Positions 53,181-63,597 of a stretch of 64,000 bases of DNA are shown here, piece by piece. Position numbers and translations under genes: made by a program. The notes under the pieces are model-generated. The model saw nothing but the letters and a program-made list of their open reading frames with translations, was not told where the DNA came from and did no database searches. Numbering within the stretch: position 1 is the stretch's first letter; every line of letters begins with the position of its first letter. Origin of the DNA: Asterias amurensis (Eukaryota; Echinodermata; Asteroidea; Forcipulatida; Asteriidae); the NCBI RefSeq assembly GCF_032118995.1, contig NC_092661.1:6510494-6574493 (forward strand). Reading direction: 5' to 3'.

Positions 53181-54573
53181 CCATTACGCAATTTATGTAA
53201 TTCGTAAAAAAGTAGTCACTGAAAAACAGCAATGATGTCCTGTCTTGAAACTTGAACCTTTTTGCTTATTTCAAAGATTCATTTGAAAAGATAAAACGCA
53301 AAGAGTGCACCACTGGTTCCAGTTGAATGAGCTGAAACAATGAAAACCTTAAATGGTCATAACTCCTTATTGCAATGATACACCGACTTGAAACTTAAAT
53401 CAAATATTGCCTCTTACATATCGATGCATATGAAAAGATAAAACCCAAAGAGTGCATCACTGGTTTCATTTGAATGAGCTAAAACAAAGAAAACCTAAAT
53501 GGTCATAATTTCATACTTGTCATTGTTGTCATGACCCCTTTGACCATCAGTTGATCAAGTGATTGGTTTTTCTGTCAGTTATTGGTTCTATCTCGCTATC
53601 GGCAGCTCGCCATGGCAGCTTCGCTGTTCTAGTTTTAAGGTGACTTGGCATACTCAAATGTAACTTCACAGTGTCCATGTTAACATTGTATGTAACAGGT
53701 GTCCACATCTGTTCCAGTGCTGGGTTGCTTGAGAGGAGGGTTACTGACTACAGGGGTCCAGGGGTGTTCTTCTATTTTTGTTCAAGCTTTTTGTTCAAAT
53801 TTGATAACCATATTCACATGTACACATTTTGAAATGATTAAATTCAATTGTACCTTTTTAATTAGTTTCCTTTGACTTCTTTTGAAATTTGTTTCAAATC
53901 TTTCACAATATAAATTATAATTCACGTAATGGTATAATACAAGGTATGCCCTGCATGTACATGTAAGCTCTAAAAATTCAAAATGAAATACCCAATTTTG
54001 CACTTTTGTTTTTGATGCCCGATCACATTTACTATTCTGTACAAACATTTGTCAAAGACCCTAATAAGCACACAACAGCAGCATTATACATGAGGGGAAA
54101 ATTCACAAGTTCAAAACAATTGAAAGCAACCTGAACCATTGGTTACACTTAATAGCCAAACTGCAGCTAGTGTGTACAATAAGCTAATTGATTCCTTCAC
54201 AAAAGTCTCTGGCCTAAAACTTGATGTTAATAAGTCTCAAACTTTGTGGCTATAGCAGACTTTAACTTTCCAAGAAAAATACCGGAAGTAAAGGTCATGG
54301 TTTTTGCATTAACTTTTAAAATCTGAACTGTATTTTAAAGCCTTTAACAGACACTTGTGAGGTCATGCTATTGTTAAATCACTCCATTCTTTTGAACGAA
54401 TGGTGCAATGGGTACAATACCTGTTGTGCAGACGGGTCAAACTGTCCAAATCGCGCCAGTCGTGCAAAATGATAGAGCTAAGGAATAAAGTAAATGATGT
54501 CAAAGACCATTTGCTTTTAACACAGGTTAGAGCTCTGAATGTATTACAAAATTTTCGTTAAGACTCTCCACAA
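53181..54573. other. Intergenic, no gene recognised
   Basis: Between PSMG1 and UTP14. A segment near 53275-53345 (AAAGATAAAACGCAAAGAGTG) is repeated near 53432-53500 with changes. Nothing else was recognised. Confidence 0.45.
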
Positions 54574-54861
54574 GTTGGCTAAACCTGTGCGCCTCATGCT
54601 CACCTAGAGGTAAGAAAGCAGCTGTTCATTGGCTAAACCTGTGCGCCTCATGCTCACCTAGAGGTCATGCTCACCTAGAGGTCAGAGAGCAGCTGTTCAT
54701 TGGCTAAACCTGTGCGCCTCATGCTCACCTCTAGGTCATGCTCACCTAGAGGTCATGCTCACCTAGAGGTCAAAAAGCAGCTGTTCATTGGCTAAACCTG
54801 TGCCCCTCATGCTCACCTAGAGGTCAGAAAGCAGCTGTTCATTGGCTAAAGCTGTGCGCCG
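54574..54861. repeat. 54-bp tandem repeat with nested 18-bp duplications
   Basis: The unit ATTGGCTAAACCTGTGCGCC, TCATGCTCACCTAGAGGT, CAGAAAGCAGCTGTTC occurs about five times. In some units the 18-bp block TCATGCTCACCTAGAGGT is itself duplicated (near 54650-54680) or triplicated (near 54718-54770). Confidence 0.9.
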
Positions 54862-55387
54862 CGCACAAAAGGCTGTGTGTTGCCTTCAGCACGTGACCCT
54901 CCGGGCTGAACCATAGATATCAAACATAATGGTGCACTGTTAAGTAATGGCACCGACTGTGGTGAGATTTGGGGTGACTGACATTTCCAAAATATTCCCG
55001 ACCTTGCCCTTATAGTGTGAATATTTTCTAAATACTACTACATACATATGTACATGTTTTGAAATTACTTCATTTAAGAAAGCAATATTTGACAGAAACT
55101 TTCATTTTATCAAATAATACAAACATAATTTGCAACGATTTGCGAAAGTATTTTAACCAAGAGAGATTTCTAACTAATCTAGCGCTAAATCATCTTTCAT
55201 TTTTTTAAATGGTGGACTTATAACATTAGTTCTTTTTCAATAGGCTCTTATTTTGATGTCAATTACAATGGTTGTTTTTTGTAAGTCGGTCATAGTTTCC
55301 TAACTACATGCTGCCAAACATTATACAATTAAGCTGAAGTGGAAAGTTTAAATCTTTAAAAAGCTCCAAGGACAAAACAACCTAAAT
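54862..55387. other. Intergenic, nothing recognised
   Basis: AT-rich sequence without gene or transposon ends. Confidence 0.45.
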
Positions 55388-55757
55388 TTAAAGCCATTAT
55401 ACAAGTACACTTTCGGAACAGGGAAAAAAAAAAAATCACAAATAACTTACAGGGTTTACAGAAGGTAAAGGTAAAGACTTCTCATGAAATATTATTCCAT
55501 GAAATGCTTTACTTTTTGAGAAAACATTGAAACATATATCAATTCTCGACAAGAGAGTTACGGATTTATAGTAAACACATGTCATGACACGGCGAAACGT
55601 GCGGAAACCAGGGTGGGTTTTCCCATTATTTTCTCCCGACTCCGATGACCGATTGAGCCTAAATTTTCACAGGTTTGTTATTTTATATATAAGTTGTGAT
55701 ACACGAAGTGTGGGCCTTTGGACAATACCGTTTACCGAAAGTGTCCAATGGCTTTAA
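55388..55757. mobile_element. TTAA-ended MITE (AAAGCCATT family)
   Basis: Starts TTAAAGCCATTATACAAGTA and ends AAGTGTCCAATGGCTTTAA. Shares TTACAGGGTTTACAGAAGGT and GTCATGACACGGCGAAACG with its sister at 62451-62828. Confidence 0.85.
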
Positions 55758-55857
55758 CAGTACAAATTATTAATTCTTGAAAGCTAAATGACAACACCAC
55801 ACACACACAAACAGGTACATGTATACTAGTGTAACATAAATAATCAAGACCATAAAT

Positions 55858-55882
55858 TATGAGAGAGAGAGAGAGAGAGAAA
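55858..55882. repeat. GA microsatellite
   Basis: A short run of GA dinucleotides, ending in AAAGG. Open frames around it are chance. Confidence 0.9.
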
Positions 55883-56270
55883 GGCAGAAAACAAAAGTTT
55901 GGAAAGAAAAGAAAAAAGTTAAATTCAGGGTCTGGGAAGCAAAGTACGAAAAATCCATTTTCTCCAAGTTTTTCAGACCATTGGTCTGGAGGCTCCTTTC
56001 TACTTTTTGTAGGAAAAGGCTGCCGACATTTGCATCTTTCAATCGGGCAGATTTTGTAAAGCAATCACAGAGAAACATGAAAAACGTTTCCATTAAGGGG
56101 AGATGGTCAAATTTGTTCATCAGAACATTGAACAATTGGTTAATTTTCAGGGAACTTTCTGTAGAATCATCCAGAGTTGGCAGCTCTTTAGTTCGATTAT
56201 CTCAAAAAATAATTAATGTACATCAATACTAAAATAGCCATATTTTCAAAAGAGTATACTGCATCACTTG

Positions 56271-56654
56271 TTAAAGGGAAGGTACACGTTTGGTAATTAC
56301 TCAAATCAAATATTATTTTAAAAACTGACTTGGTAACGAGCATTGGAGAGCTGTTGATACATAGTATAAAACATTGTGGGAAGCGACTCCCTCTGAGTTA
56401 ACATAGTTTTTGAGAAAGAGGTAATTTCCCACTACTAAACTATTAAAATACTTCTAGCTAGAAGTCTTTTATTCTATCTGAAAGCACACATATTTGTCCA
56501 ACAAGGGTGTTTTTTTCTTTCATCATTTTCTCGCAACTTCGTTGACCAATTGAGCCCAAATTTTCACAGGCTTGTTATTTTATGCTTATGATGGGATACA
56601 CCAAGTGAGAACACTGGTCTTCGACAATTACCAAACGTGTACAGTGTCTTTAAA
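56271..56654. mobile_element. TTAA-ended MITE (GGGAAGGTACACGTTTGG family)
   Basis: Starts TTAAAGGGAAGGTACACGTT and ends AACGTGTACAGTGTCTTTAA. Same family as 15665-16024 and, in inverse orientation, 60156-60525. Confidence 0.87.
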
Positions 56655-56889
56655 TCAGGTCTATTTCACTTTAGAAAGTAATAACTTCAAGTTACGATAA
56701 ATCATATACATGTACACATCCAAGATTTCAAAGCATTCCACATCCATTTACTTGATCTTTTCTGATTTCAAAATCATTTAACTAAATAATAATAATATGT
56801 TATTCTTATATAACCCTTTGTAACTAACTAATAGAAACTAACTAAAAGGCACTAGAACTTCAATGGTAGGCACAATCCCCCAAGAGATG

Positions 56890-57115
56890 ATCATAACTTG
56901 TTCATCAAAATCCATGATTCATGGATATTCATAAATTGTTCATGAATATCCATGCACAATTCATGTTGTTCATTGACATCAGTTCATGAACTGGCCATCA
57001 AAGTTCTACATGGTGTTCATGAACGTTTCAAGAATGATCTTTAGCATGTACAACAAATGGAACAGTTGGTTGATGAACTTTTCATGAACATTTTCATGAA
57101 AATTTCATTCTGTAT
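56890..57115. repeat. Cluster of TTCATGAA palindromes
   Basis: TTCATGAA occurs at least five times in about 200 bases, in GTTCATGAATATCC, AGTTCATGAACTGG, TGTTCATGAACG and TTTTCATGAACATTTTCATGA, together with near variants (ATTCATGGATATTCAT, AATTCATGTTGTTCAT). No fixed period is evident. Confidence 0.7.
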
Positions 57116-57849
57116 CAATAATACAGATCCTATCTATCTATATGTGTTTCCTCTTGTGCGTTCCAACTTTAATAAGGGGGACGAATTCTAACTTAAAAAC
57201 AATAAGTACTTTAGTTACTTTTTATAGTGCCCTTCGGTTTTCGTTGGGGCTACAGTCGTTTTCCCCTCAGACTTTCCGCTTTGGGGAATATTTACAAGTA
57301 TTTAGTTAGGTTCATATTTAAGTTGATACTTTTTGTTTGTTCATGTACAACGGTTTGTTATTTTGTACTAACAAGGCAATGTCCGTTTGTGTGTTCAACT
57401 GCGGAGGTCCGGTAGTGACCTGTAACTCTTCCTGGTGTGCTCGTTGGTCCCGGGGTGTCATGTTTGTTGTAGTGGTACAGTGTTTTATGTGGGTATGGAC
57501 AAATGAGTCCATATTGTTTAAATGTTGGTAGGACATATGGTGCCCCTTTGGTTGGCCACTAGGATGGACTTGGTATAGTCCATTGGACTCGGTAAGTTCA
57601 TTTGTGTTTGGTTGGACGTGGTGTCCATATTTGTTTTGGGGACGAAGGTAGTCCTCAAAATTTATGTCGTAATGTTATGGTTGATGTGTGTCTGTTTAGC
57701 CAGTTTGCCCTGTGTTTGGTGTCCGGCTCATAACCTACTACTAATCTACTTAGGGGAACATTTCACATTTTGGTGTGTGAATAAATTCGGCTTTTAAGCT
57801 GTGGCCTAAATCAAACTACTTTTGTTATTGTTTAGTCTGTAATGTGTCT
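57116..57849. other. G/T-rich region without recognised gene
   Basis: From about 57220 to 57800 the plus strand is unusually rich in G and T and carries several overlapping open frames (such as 57227-57415 and 57612-57797). None shows a known motif or splice support. It could be part of an unrecognised transposon upstream of the repeat at 57850. Confidence 0.35.
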
Positions 57850-58510
57850 GAGTATAATACAAATCAGACACAGAAGATGATGACTTTTTAATTGCCACTC
57901 TGCATTTATTTCGCCCTTCATTTTGTCAGCACCTTCTTCTTTTTTGCTTAAGCAAGCAATCTAAAATGTTGCGCGCACAGTTTGTTTACGTGCTTAAGCT
58001 AGCAACCACTCGTGAAATAGGTTTATGCTTGAGCAATTTTTCTTTCTACGTTAAGCAAACAAGTTTGCTTACCGTTAAACAGCCCTATGAAATTGGGCCC
58101 TGCAGTGCAACATCATTGTAATACATTGTCAGTGTGACGGCGCAGCAGTGTGTATTTTACGTGTGTTTGTATGGTAGGTGTAGCGATGTTAAACAAGTGT
58201 CTCAAATGCTTCAGAAATGTTGTACAATGTATTGTCTTCTTATTTAATCTCAAGTTATTGTGTTAACCTTACAAGGGGCGCTTTGAACCATTACAATTAG
58301 TACATATCAGGGCTGAGGTGATGATTTTTTTTTATCGACACTCTGCATTTATATCGCCCGCCATTTTGTCAGTCGGGGGCCTACCTTCTTCTTTTTTGCT
58401 TAAGCAAACGATCTAAAATCTTGCATGCGCAGTTTGTTTACATGCTTAAGCTCGTGAAATAGGTGTACGTTTAAACAAATTTTTTTGCTACGTTAAAAGC
58501 AAAATAAATT
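57850..58510. mobile_element. Two partial copies of the GGCCCAATTTC transposon
   Basis: 57850-58100 matches the right part of the element at 23511-24882 (TTTATTTCGCCC, TTTTGTCAGC, GCTTAAGC) and ends CCCTATGAAATTGGGCCC. 58101-58510 matches a more internal part again (TTTGTATGGTAGGTGTAGCG, CTTTGAACCATTACAA) and continues to the GCTTACCG region without the terminal repeat. Confidence 0.75.
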
Positions 58511-58639
58511 GCTTACCGGAGTAAGGGAGTATACAGTCTGTGCTGCCAAACAGAAACAAAGCTTAGTCCCGTCATGCCTGTTTTGTTTTGAACAGAATTG
58601 AAAGAGAAATTCTGACATCTAATCTCACATCTCTTGGCA

Positions 58640-58645
58640 TTTATT
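58640..58645 (-). terminator. Candidate poly(A) signal of UTP14
   Basis: AATAAA on the minus strand, 27 bases beyond the UTP14 stop. It would give a very short 3' untranslated region. Confidence 0.4.
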
Positions 58646-58671
58646 TCCTCTCAATTCATTCTCACTTATTT

Positions 58672-58929
58672 CTATCTCTTTGACACTTTTTGAATGTTTA
58701 GAGGAAGATCTGTTGACACTCGTTGAAGATTCTCCCTCTTGCGCTTTCCTTTCTTCTTGAATGTTTCCACAGCTGTGATAGGTTGAATGACTGTTCCCAC
58801 CTTGGTTGTAACCTTTGGGGCAGTAAGCTGTTTCACAGTTGATGGTGTGTTCCAAGTACTACCAATTGGTGCTCTTACACTACTCTGAAACTGTTCAGGA
58901 CTATTGAAGGGAAATGGCAACTGGTTCAC
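58672..58929 (-). CDS. UTP14A: UTP14 last exon
   Basis: 258 bp after TTTTGTTCAG. It encodes VNQLPFPFNSPEQFQSSVRA, then PIGSTWNTPSTVKQLTAPKV, TTKVGTVIQPI and a Lys/Arg-rich tail ending NIQKVSKR, then TAG. The first codon is GTG but this is an internal exon, not a start. Confidence 0.92.
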   Translation of the reverse strand: MNQLPFPFNSPEQFQSSVRAPIGSTWNTPSTVKQLTAPKVTTKVGTVIQPITAVETFKKKGKRKRENLQRVSTDLPLNIQKVSKR

Positions 58930-61900
58930 CTGAACAAAATATAAATGAAAGCAGCATCATAACATTTAACTGCAATAACACACCTTGAATAGTAACTTAG
59001 AAAGTTGTCTTTATACATTGCAGAAAAAACAGTATTAAAGCAAGGTACAAGTAATATACTTGACAAATAATTGAAACTATTTTGTGCCTCTTAAAGATGT
59101 GCAAATCAGCAAATCAATTTTGTATATACTCAGCACCTTGTTTGGTAGATATGTGCGCTATATAAGACTTTGATTATTTGATTATAATTTGAACTGTTTA
59201 CAGTTGCTGGGTCGTTATCAGAATGCAGACTGAACATTGAACAGATTGCAACAATGTTTATATCCACAAAGTCAAAAAGATGGCATGGATGTTATTGTGA
59301 AATCAACACAATCTTACAAAATATCGTGTATCTTCAGCTGGTATTAATGCTGTTTACAATTGTGTCATGTATTTTGATGACATAAATAGTATCACGGTTC
59401 TGTAATAAACTTTAGTCGAAATTACATGTACCTGTACGTACATGTATGTCGGACCAAAATAAAAACACGAATAATAAACATTGGATATAATATCTGCTTT
59501 CTGGAATCATCGATATTAAAAGATCACTTTTTTCCATCTGAATTTTACAATTCAAATCTCAGGTTATCAGTTTCCCTTGTAGTACTTGATACTTAAAACA
59601 AAGTTGCATCCCATTAAGGTGATCCCTTGGCTGGTGCTTCGCATGTTGTAAACTTGGGTGTAATCCCTGGCTACACAGCAGTTACAGGTTGAATGGCTTC
59701 TGACTAGCACCCCCCATTCATAAATATTAAAAGAACAAGAAGACCACCAATATGGGGCTACTACAATGTGGATAGCTCAGTTGGTAGAGCGCCAACACTT
59801 TCATGTTCTAAAATTGTCTTTGGAACACTACATATACATTGACAATGAAATGTACACATTAAACACATCAAACACCCTGGCCTTGGTGCCCCTTGGAATG
59901 GACTCCCATGTTTTGAAAAAACATGTCTTGGGTCAAGGGTGATGCCAATCTTTTGTACCATGTGTACATACATGTGTGCATCACACAAAAAACACTTTGG
60001 ATTTACCTGATGTACAGCTACTTTTTTATCTCTTTTCTCATTTACAACAACATGATGTAAGTGATCATCACGGCGGCTTTGTAGTTTGGTAGTCTTTGCC
60101 TTAGCAAGAAACCTAAAGAAAACAAATTCAAAGGATTAATAATAATGGTTGTTTGTTAAAGGGAAGGTACACGTTTGGTAATTGTCAAAGACCAGTCTTC
60201 TCACTTGGTGTATCCCATCATGTGCATAAAATAACAAGCCTGTGAAAATTTGGGCTCAATCGGTCATCAAAGTTGCGAGAAAATGATGAAAGAAAAAAAC
60301 ACCCTTGTTGGACGAATTTGTGTGCTTTCAGATAGGATAAAAGTCTTTTATTATTTTAGTGACTTTAGTGAGAAACTACCTCTTTCTCAAAACCTATGCT
60401 ACTTCAGAGGGAGCCGTTTCTCACAATGTTTTATACTATCAACAGCTCTCCAATGCTCGTTATCAAGTCAGTTTTTAAGTTAATATTTGTTTTGAGTAAT
60501 TACCAAACGTGTACCTTCCCTTTAAGAAACATAAATCGAAATCCACTAGCTCTCAAAATTATCAAACAATAATTATGTTGTCAAATCATACATGTAATTC
60601 ACTGAAAACTATGATGTGTGTGTACATTTATAATGTCCCTGCAAATGTAAATGTAGATCATTGGATGCAACTGAAGTGAGCAAATGATTTCAGAATTTAA
60701 ATTGGTATTTCTTCACTGTATTTCAGGATAGCTTCTGACAAAACTTTCAAAATCAGTGAGCTCTCTTTATTGAACTATATGGCCAATTCCAAGAAAACAT
60801 GAAAACGACACCAACAAATAAAATTTTTGTCACAACTTTCTTTCCACATAAAGGCTTTACATGTAGCTACATGTAACATAAAATCAAATTATTGAAGTTG
60901 TTGACAAGGTATGAACGCAATTTTGCCAAACAATAACTCAGCTTGGGCTCCATGTTAATACATACATGTACATGTAGGCTTGGTTAAATTGACTGGAAAA
61001 ACTGTAATGCGAATAACCATAATGCGACTGACCATGGTTTTACCATGTATACCTAATAAGTTCAAGTTGCTGACCATTTATAAGGATATATGGAAGTGTC
61101 GTGGCTGAGCGGTTAAGAGCACCGAATTCAAACTCTGGTGTTTCTGATCAGCAGAGTATGGGTTCGAATCCCCAGCCGTGGCACTTGTGTCCTTAAGCAA
61201 GACACTTAATCATTGCTTCATCCTTCGGATGGGACGTAAAGCCGTTGGTCCCATGTGTTGTGTAACGCGTGTATAAGAACCCAGTGCACTTATCGAAAAG
61301 AGCAGGGGTTCACCCCAGTGTTCCTGGCTGTGGCTGCTGTATGCGCCGTAGCACCTTGTTAACATAAGGTGCTACATAATTGAGTCTCAGAATTCATTAC
61401 TGCAATAACCTATCTTTCTGAAATTTTGTATATACTCAGAGCCTTGAGCACCTTGTTTGGTAAATACGTGCGCTACATGTATATAAGACTTTGATATTAC
61501 TATTCTGTTGGATACACAAGTATAAGAGTTGTGTGTAACATGTAGTCAACTTTCGTTAACTTTCGTTTTTTAGTTAAAGGAGACTTTTGAATCGTGCTAG
61601 TGTTTTTTTTTACCATGTCCTTTTTGTGTAATGCGACTAACCCCTTTTTACAACATTATAACATCCAGAGCACAAAGCCCACAACATTTCTAATGTCATC
61701 ACTTCAAAGCCTTTGGTGTCAAGTACAAATCAGTCTATAAACTTAGTGGAAAGAATATCTCACATAGAGCTACTACTAGCACCAAGATCAAGAAATGAAA
61801 ACGAAAAGTGTGATGCGACTGATGGAATTGCCCGTATGGTTCTTATATTCCTTAACCTTTACCAACCCTTTTTTATATTTTTGGTTTATAAAATGTTGGT

Positions 61901-63597
61901 ATAAAATCAAAGGTTTTGTTTGACAGGAAAGTCGGCTGTTATAATTCATTCTTAAATACCTCAGACAGTTTCACTATTCCTATTGGTGGAGAGCGCGGGG
62001 GTGTTTATAACCGGTTGTGAGCAGATACTCTGCGCTAGTCTTGGTGCAAGACGTTTCTTGTTACGTGTGAAAGGAAACCGAGAACGGCACACGGCAACGA
62101 CCCTGCCTGTTTTAAACAGCCGTGAAAGAACTCGTCGCTGCACTTTTATTCCCTTATTTTAAAACGGTATCTCCTCATTGAACACTTTGGAATTTCCACA
62201 GAGTAATCATTGCTTGTTATATTTTTGTGATGACCAAATCATGTTATTAATTTGCTACCCAAACAACTGGCAAGTTGTGAGAGCAAACACATCAACATTC
62301 AGGACTTCATGGGAAGCTACATCACTTCTGACTTCATAATTCATCTCAGACAAATTTCTTGCCTGCACCATTTCTTAAATGAGCATTAGGTATCAAACAC
62401 TGCTGAGTGTAAGAGTTGAATCACATCTATATAATAAACAAAGGCTTCATTTAAAGCCATTGGACCCTTTCGGTACAGAAAAAAAAAAAAGTTCACAGAT
62501 TTACAAATAATTTACAGGGTTTACAGAAGGTAATGGTGAAAGACTTCTCTTGAAATATTAGTCCATGAAATGCTTTACTTTTTGAGAAAACGGTAAAACA
62601 ATATAAATTCTCGTTAACGAGAATTACGGAGTTGTTATAAACACATGTCATGACACGGCGAAACGCGCGAAAACAGGAGTGGGTTTTCCCGTAATTTTCT
62701 CCCGACTCCGATGTCCGATTGAGCCTAAATTTCCACAGGATTGTTATTTTATACACATGTATAAGTTGTGATACACGAAGTGTGGGACTTGGACAATACA
62801 GTTTACCGAAAGTGTATAATGGCTTTAAACATAATTCTTTTTAAAATGATTAATGTGCAACCCTTGCCATACCTGTTATGTTTGGGTCTGCCTAATTTGA
62901 CACCAGCACCACCCCATGCCCCCCAGCCTGGTAAAACGAGACTGACATCTTTGGGCTTGTCTCGATCAACATGCTCCTGCTTCTCATCTTGAAAAATCTG
63001 TACAATGTCATCCTCCGCAAATGCCTCTTGTATATTCAGCAGATGTTGATTTGCTGCATTCATTGCCTGCTCTTCCTCAACAACTAGTTGAGGCACAGCT
63101 CCCTGTATGGTGTTAGGTTTTGTTGCTAACATTAAGGACAAGGTTCTAGTACTGGTTTTGTCCCTAGTGTTTGGAGTAGATTTATCCCGTCTAGTGAGTG
63201 GTGAGCAATGGGTCTGTGTCTCATCAAGTGATTCAAAACCAATCCCCTCAGTCTCCTTCTTGTCTTTCACAATAATCTCAGTCAAGTCACAAGATATATC
63301 ATCTGCTTCAAAGCCGTCGTTCATTACATCTTGAATTGGAGTGTTATGTGATTCTTGCACATGACTGCTAACAGGCTGGAGAGATATTAAATCTTCTTGA
63401 TCCATAGAATCGTTATCTTTGTTATTGACACTTGCCATGAACCAAGGATTATTAATATCAGTCAATGACACCTGAGGTGTAGCATCACTAGGCTCATCAG
63501 CAAGATCATCTGTCTCATCTTCATCAGCAGTCACCTGGCTTTGCTTCTTAGTAAGCTCGTGGCTTTTTTCCAACTGCTCAGCTAGAAGCTTCCTTGC
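58672..63597 (-). CDS. UTP14A: UTP14 homologue (SSU processome component), C-terminal exons; 5' part outside the window
   Basis: UTP14 is a nucleolar protein of the small-subunit processome, needed for 18S rRNA processing; in yeast it activates the helicase Dhr1. Exons, 5' to 3' on the minus strand, are 62873-63597, 60007-60112 and 58672-58929, joining in phase to 362 codons plus stop. Diagnostic segments are NPWFMAS in a long acidic region, LVLPGWGAWGGAGVKLG, VVVNEKRDKKVAVHQVNQLP and RAPIGSTWNTPSTVKQLTAP, then KVTTKVGTVIQPI and a basic tail (KKKGKRKR). The order matches human UTP14A and its retrocopy UTP14C. The upstream exons, with most of the protein, lie beyond 64000. It is convergent with PSMG1. 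Confidence 0.92.
58930..60006. other. UTP14 intron with SINE tail and a tRNA-like scrap
   Basis: 59130-59185 (CACCTTGTTTGGTAGATATG, GCGCTATATAAGACTTTGAT) matches the tail of the SINE at 61091-61500. At 59768-59796 a piece reading GGATAGCTCAGTTGGTAGAG resembles a tRNA A box but has no second half. Nothing else was seen. Confidence 0.5.
60007..60112 (-). CDS. UTP14A: UTP14 exon (NEKRDKKVAVHQ)
   Basis: 106 bp between TTTCTTTAG and GTAAAT. It completes RFLAKAKTTKLQSRRDDHL, then HHVVVNEKRDKKVAVHQ, matching the conserved (V/I)INEKR segment. Ends in phase 0. Confidence 0.92.
60156..60525. mobile_element. TTAA-ended MITE (GGGAAGGTACACGTTTGG family), inverse orientation
   Basis: Starts TTAAAGGGAAGGTACACGTT and ends AACGTGTACCTTCCCTTTAA, a perfect terminal inverted repeat. 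Its interior is inverted relative to 56271-56654. An open frame across its middle (60250-60483) is not a gene. Confidence 0.9.
60526..61090. other. UTP14 intron, nothing recognised
   Basis: AT-rich with TACATGTA words near 60855-60875 and 60961-60975. Confidence 0.4.
61091..61500 (+). mobile_element. tRNA-derived SINE
   Basis: The head reads GTGGCTGAGCGGTTAAGAGC (A box) and GGGTTCGAATCCCCAGCCGT (B box) with about 45 bases between, like a Leu/Ser-type tRNA. It continues with TGTCCTTAAGCAAGACACTT, a long body (GGATGGGACGTAAAGCCGTT) and a tail CACCTTGTTTGGTAAATACG with TATATAAGACTTTGAT. A functional tRNA is excluded because the head has no matching acceptor stem. Confidence 0.85.
61501..61934. 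other. UTP14 intron, nothing recognised
   Basis: No gene or repeat ends seen; an open frame at 61713-61904 has no supporting feature. Confidence 0.4.
61935..62155. repeat. Repeat related to 47216-47692
   Basis: Shares TATAATTCATTCTTAAATAC-type sequence, CCTATTGGTGGAGAGCGCG, GGGGTGTTTATAAC, CGACCCTGCC-x-G-TTTTAAA and GAAAGAACTCGTCGCT with 47216-47692, and ends in TTATTCCCTTATTT. Confidence 0.65.
62451..62828. mobile_element. TTAA-ended MITE (AAAGCCATT family), second copy
   Basis: Starts TTAAAGCCATTGGACCCTTT and ends AAGTGTATAATGGCTTTAA. In the UTP14 intron, 45 bases from the 3' end of the exon at 62873. Confidence 0.87.
62873..63597 (-). CDS. UTP14A: UTP14 exon (acidic region to LVLPGWG motif)
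   Basis: 725 bp between TTTAAACAG and GTATGG. It opens in phase 0 with ARKLLAEQLEKSHELTKKQ, is acidic through the middle, and ends VSLVLPGWGAWGGAGVKLGR then PKHN and a split Arg codon. LVLPGWG-x-WGG is the best conserved motif of the family. Confidence 0.92.

Noticed and set aside
59768..59796. tRNA gene (GGATAGCTCAGTTGGTAGAG looks like a D-arm/A box)
   Set aside because: No anticodon arm, T-arm or acceptor match follows; it is at best a truncated tRNA-derived SINE piece.
61098..61183. Leu/Ser-type tRNA gene
   Set aside because: A and B boxes are present, but the two ends do not pair as an acceptor stem and the sequence runs into a SINE body.
62768..62992. A plus-strand gene overlapping the UTP14 exon
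   Set aside because: It is the antisense of the conserved LVLPGWG region and a MITE end, without its own support.
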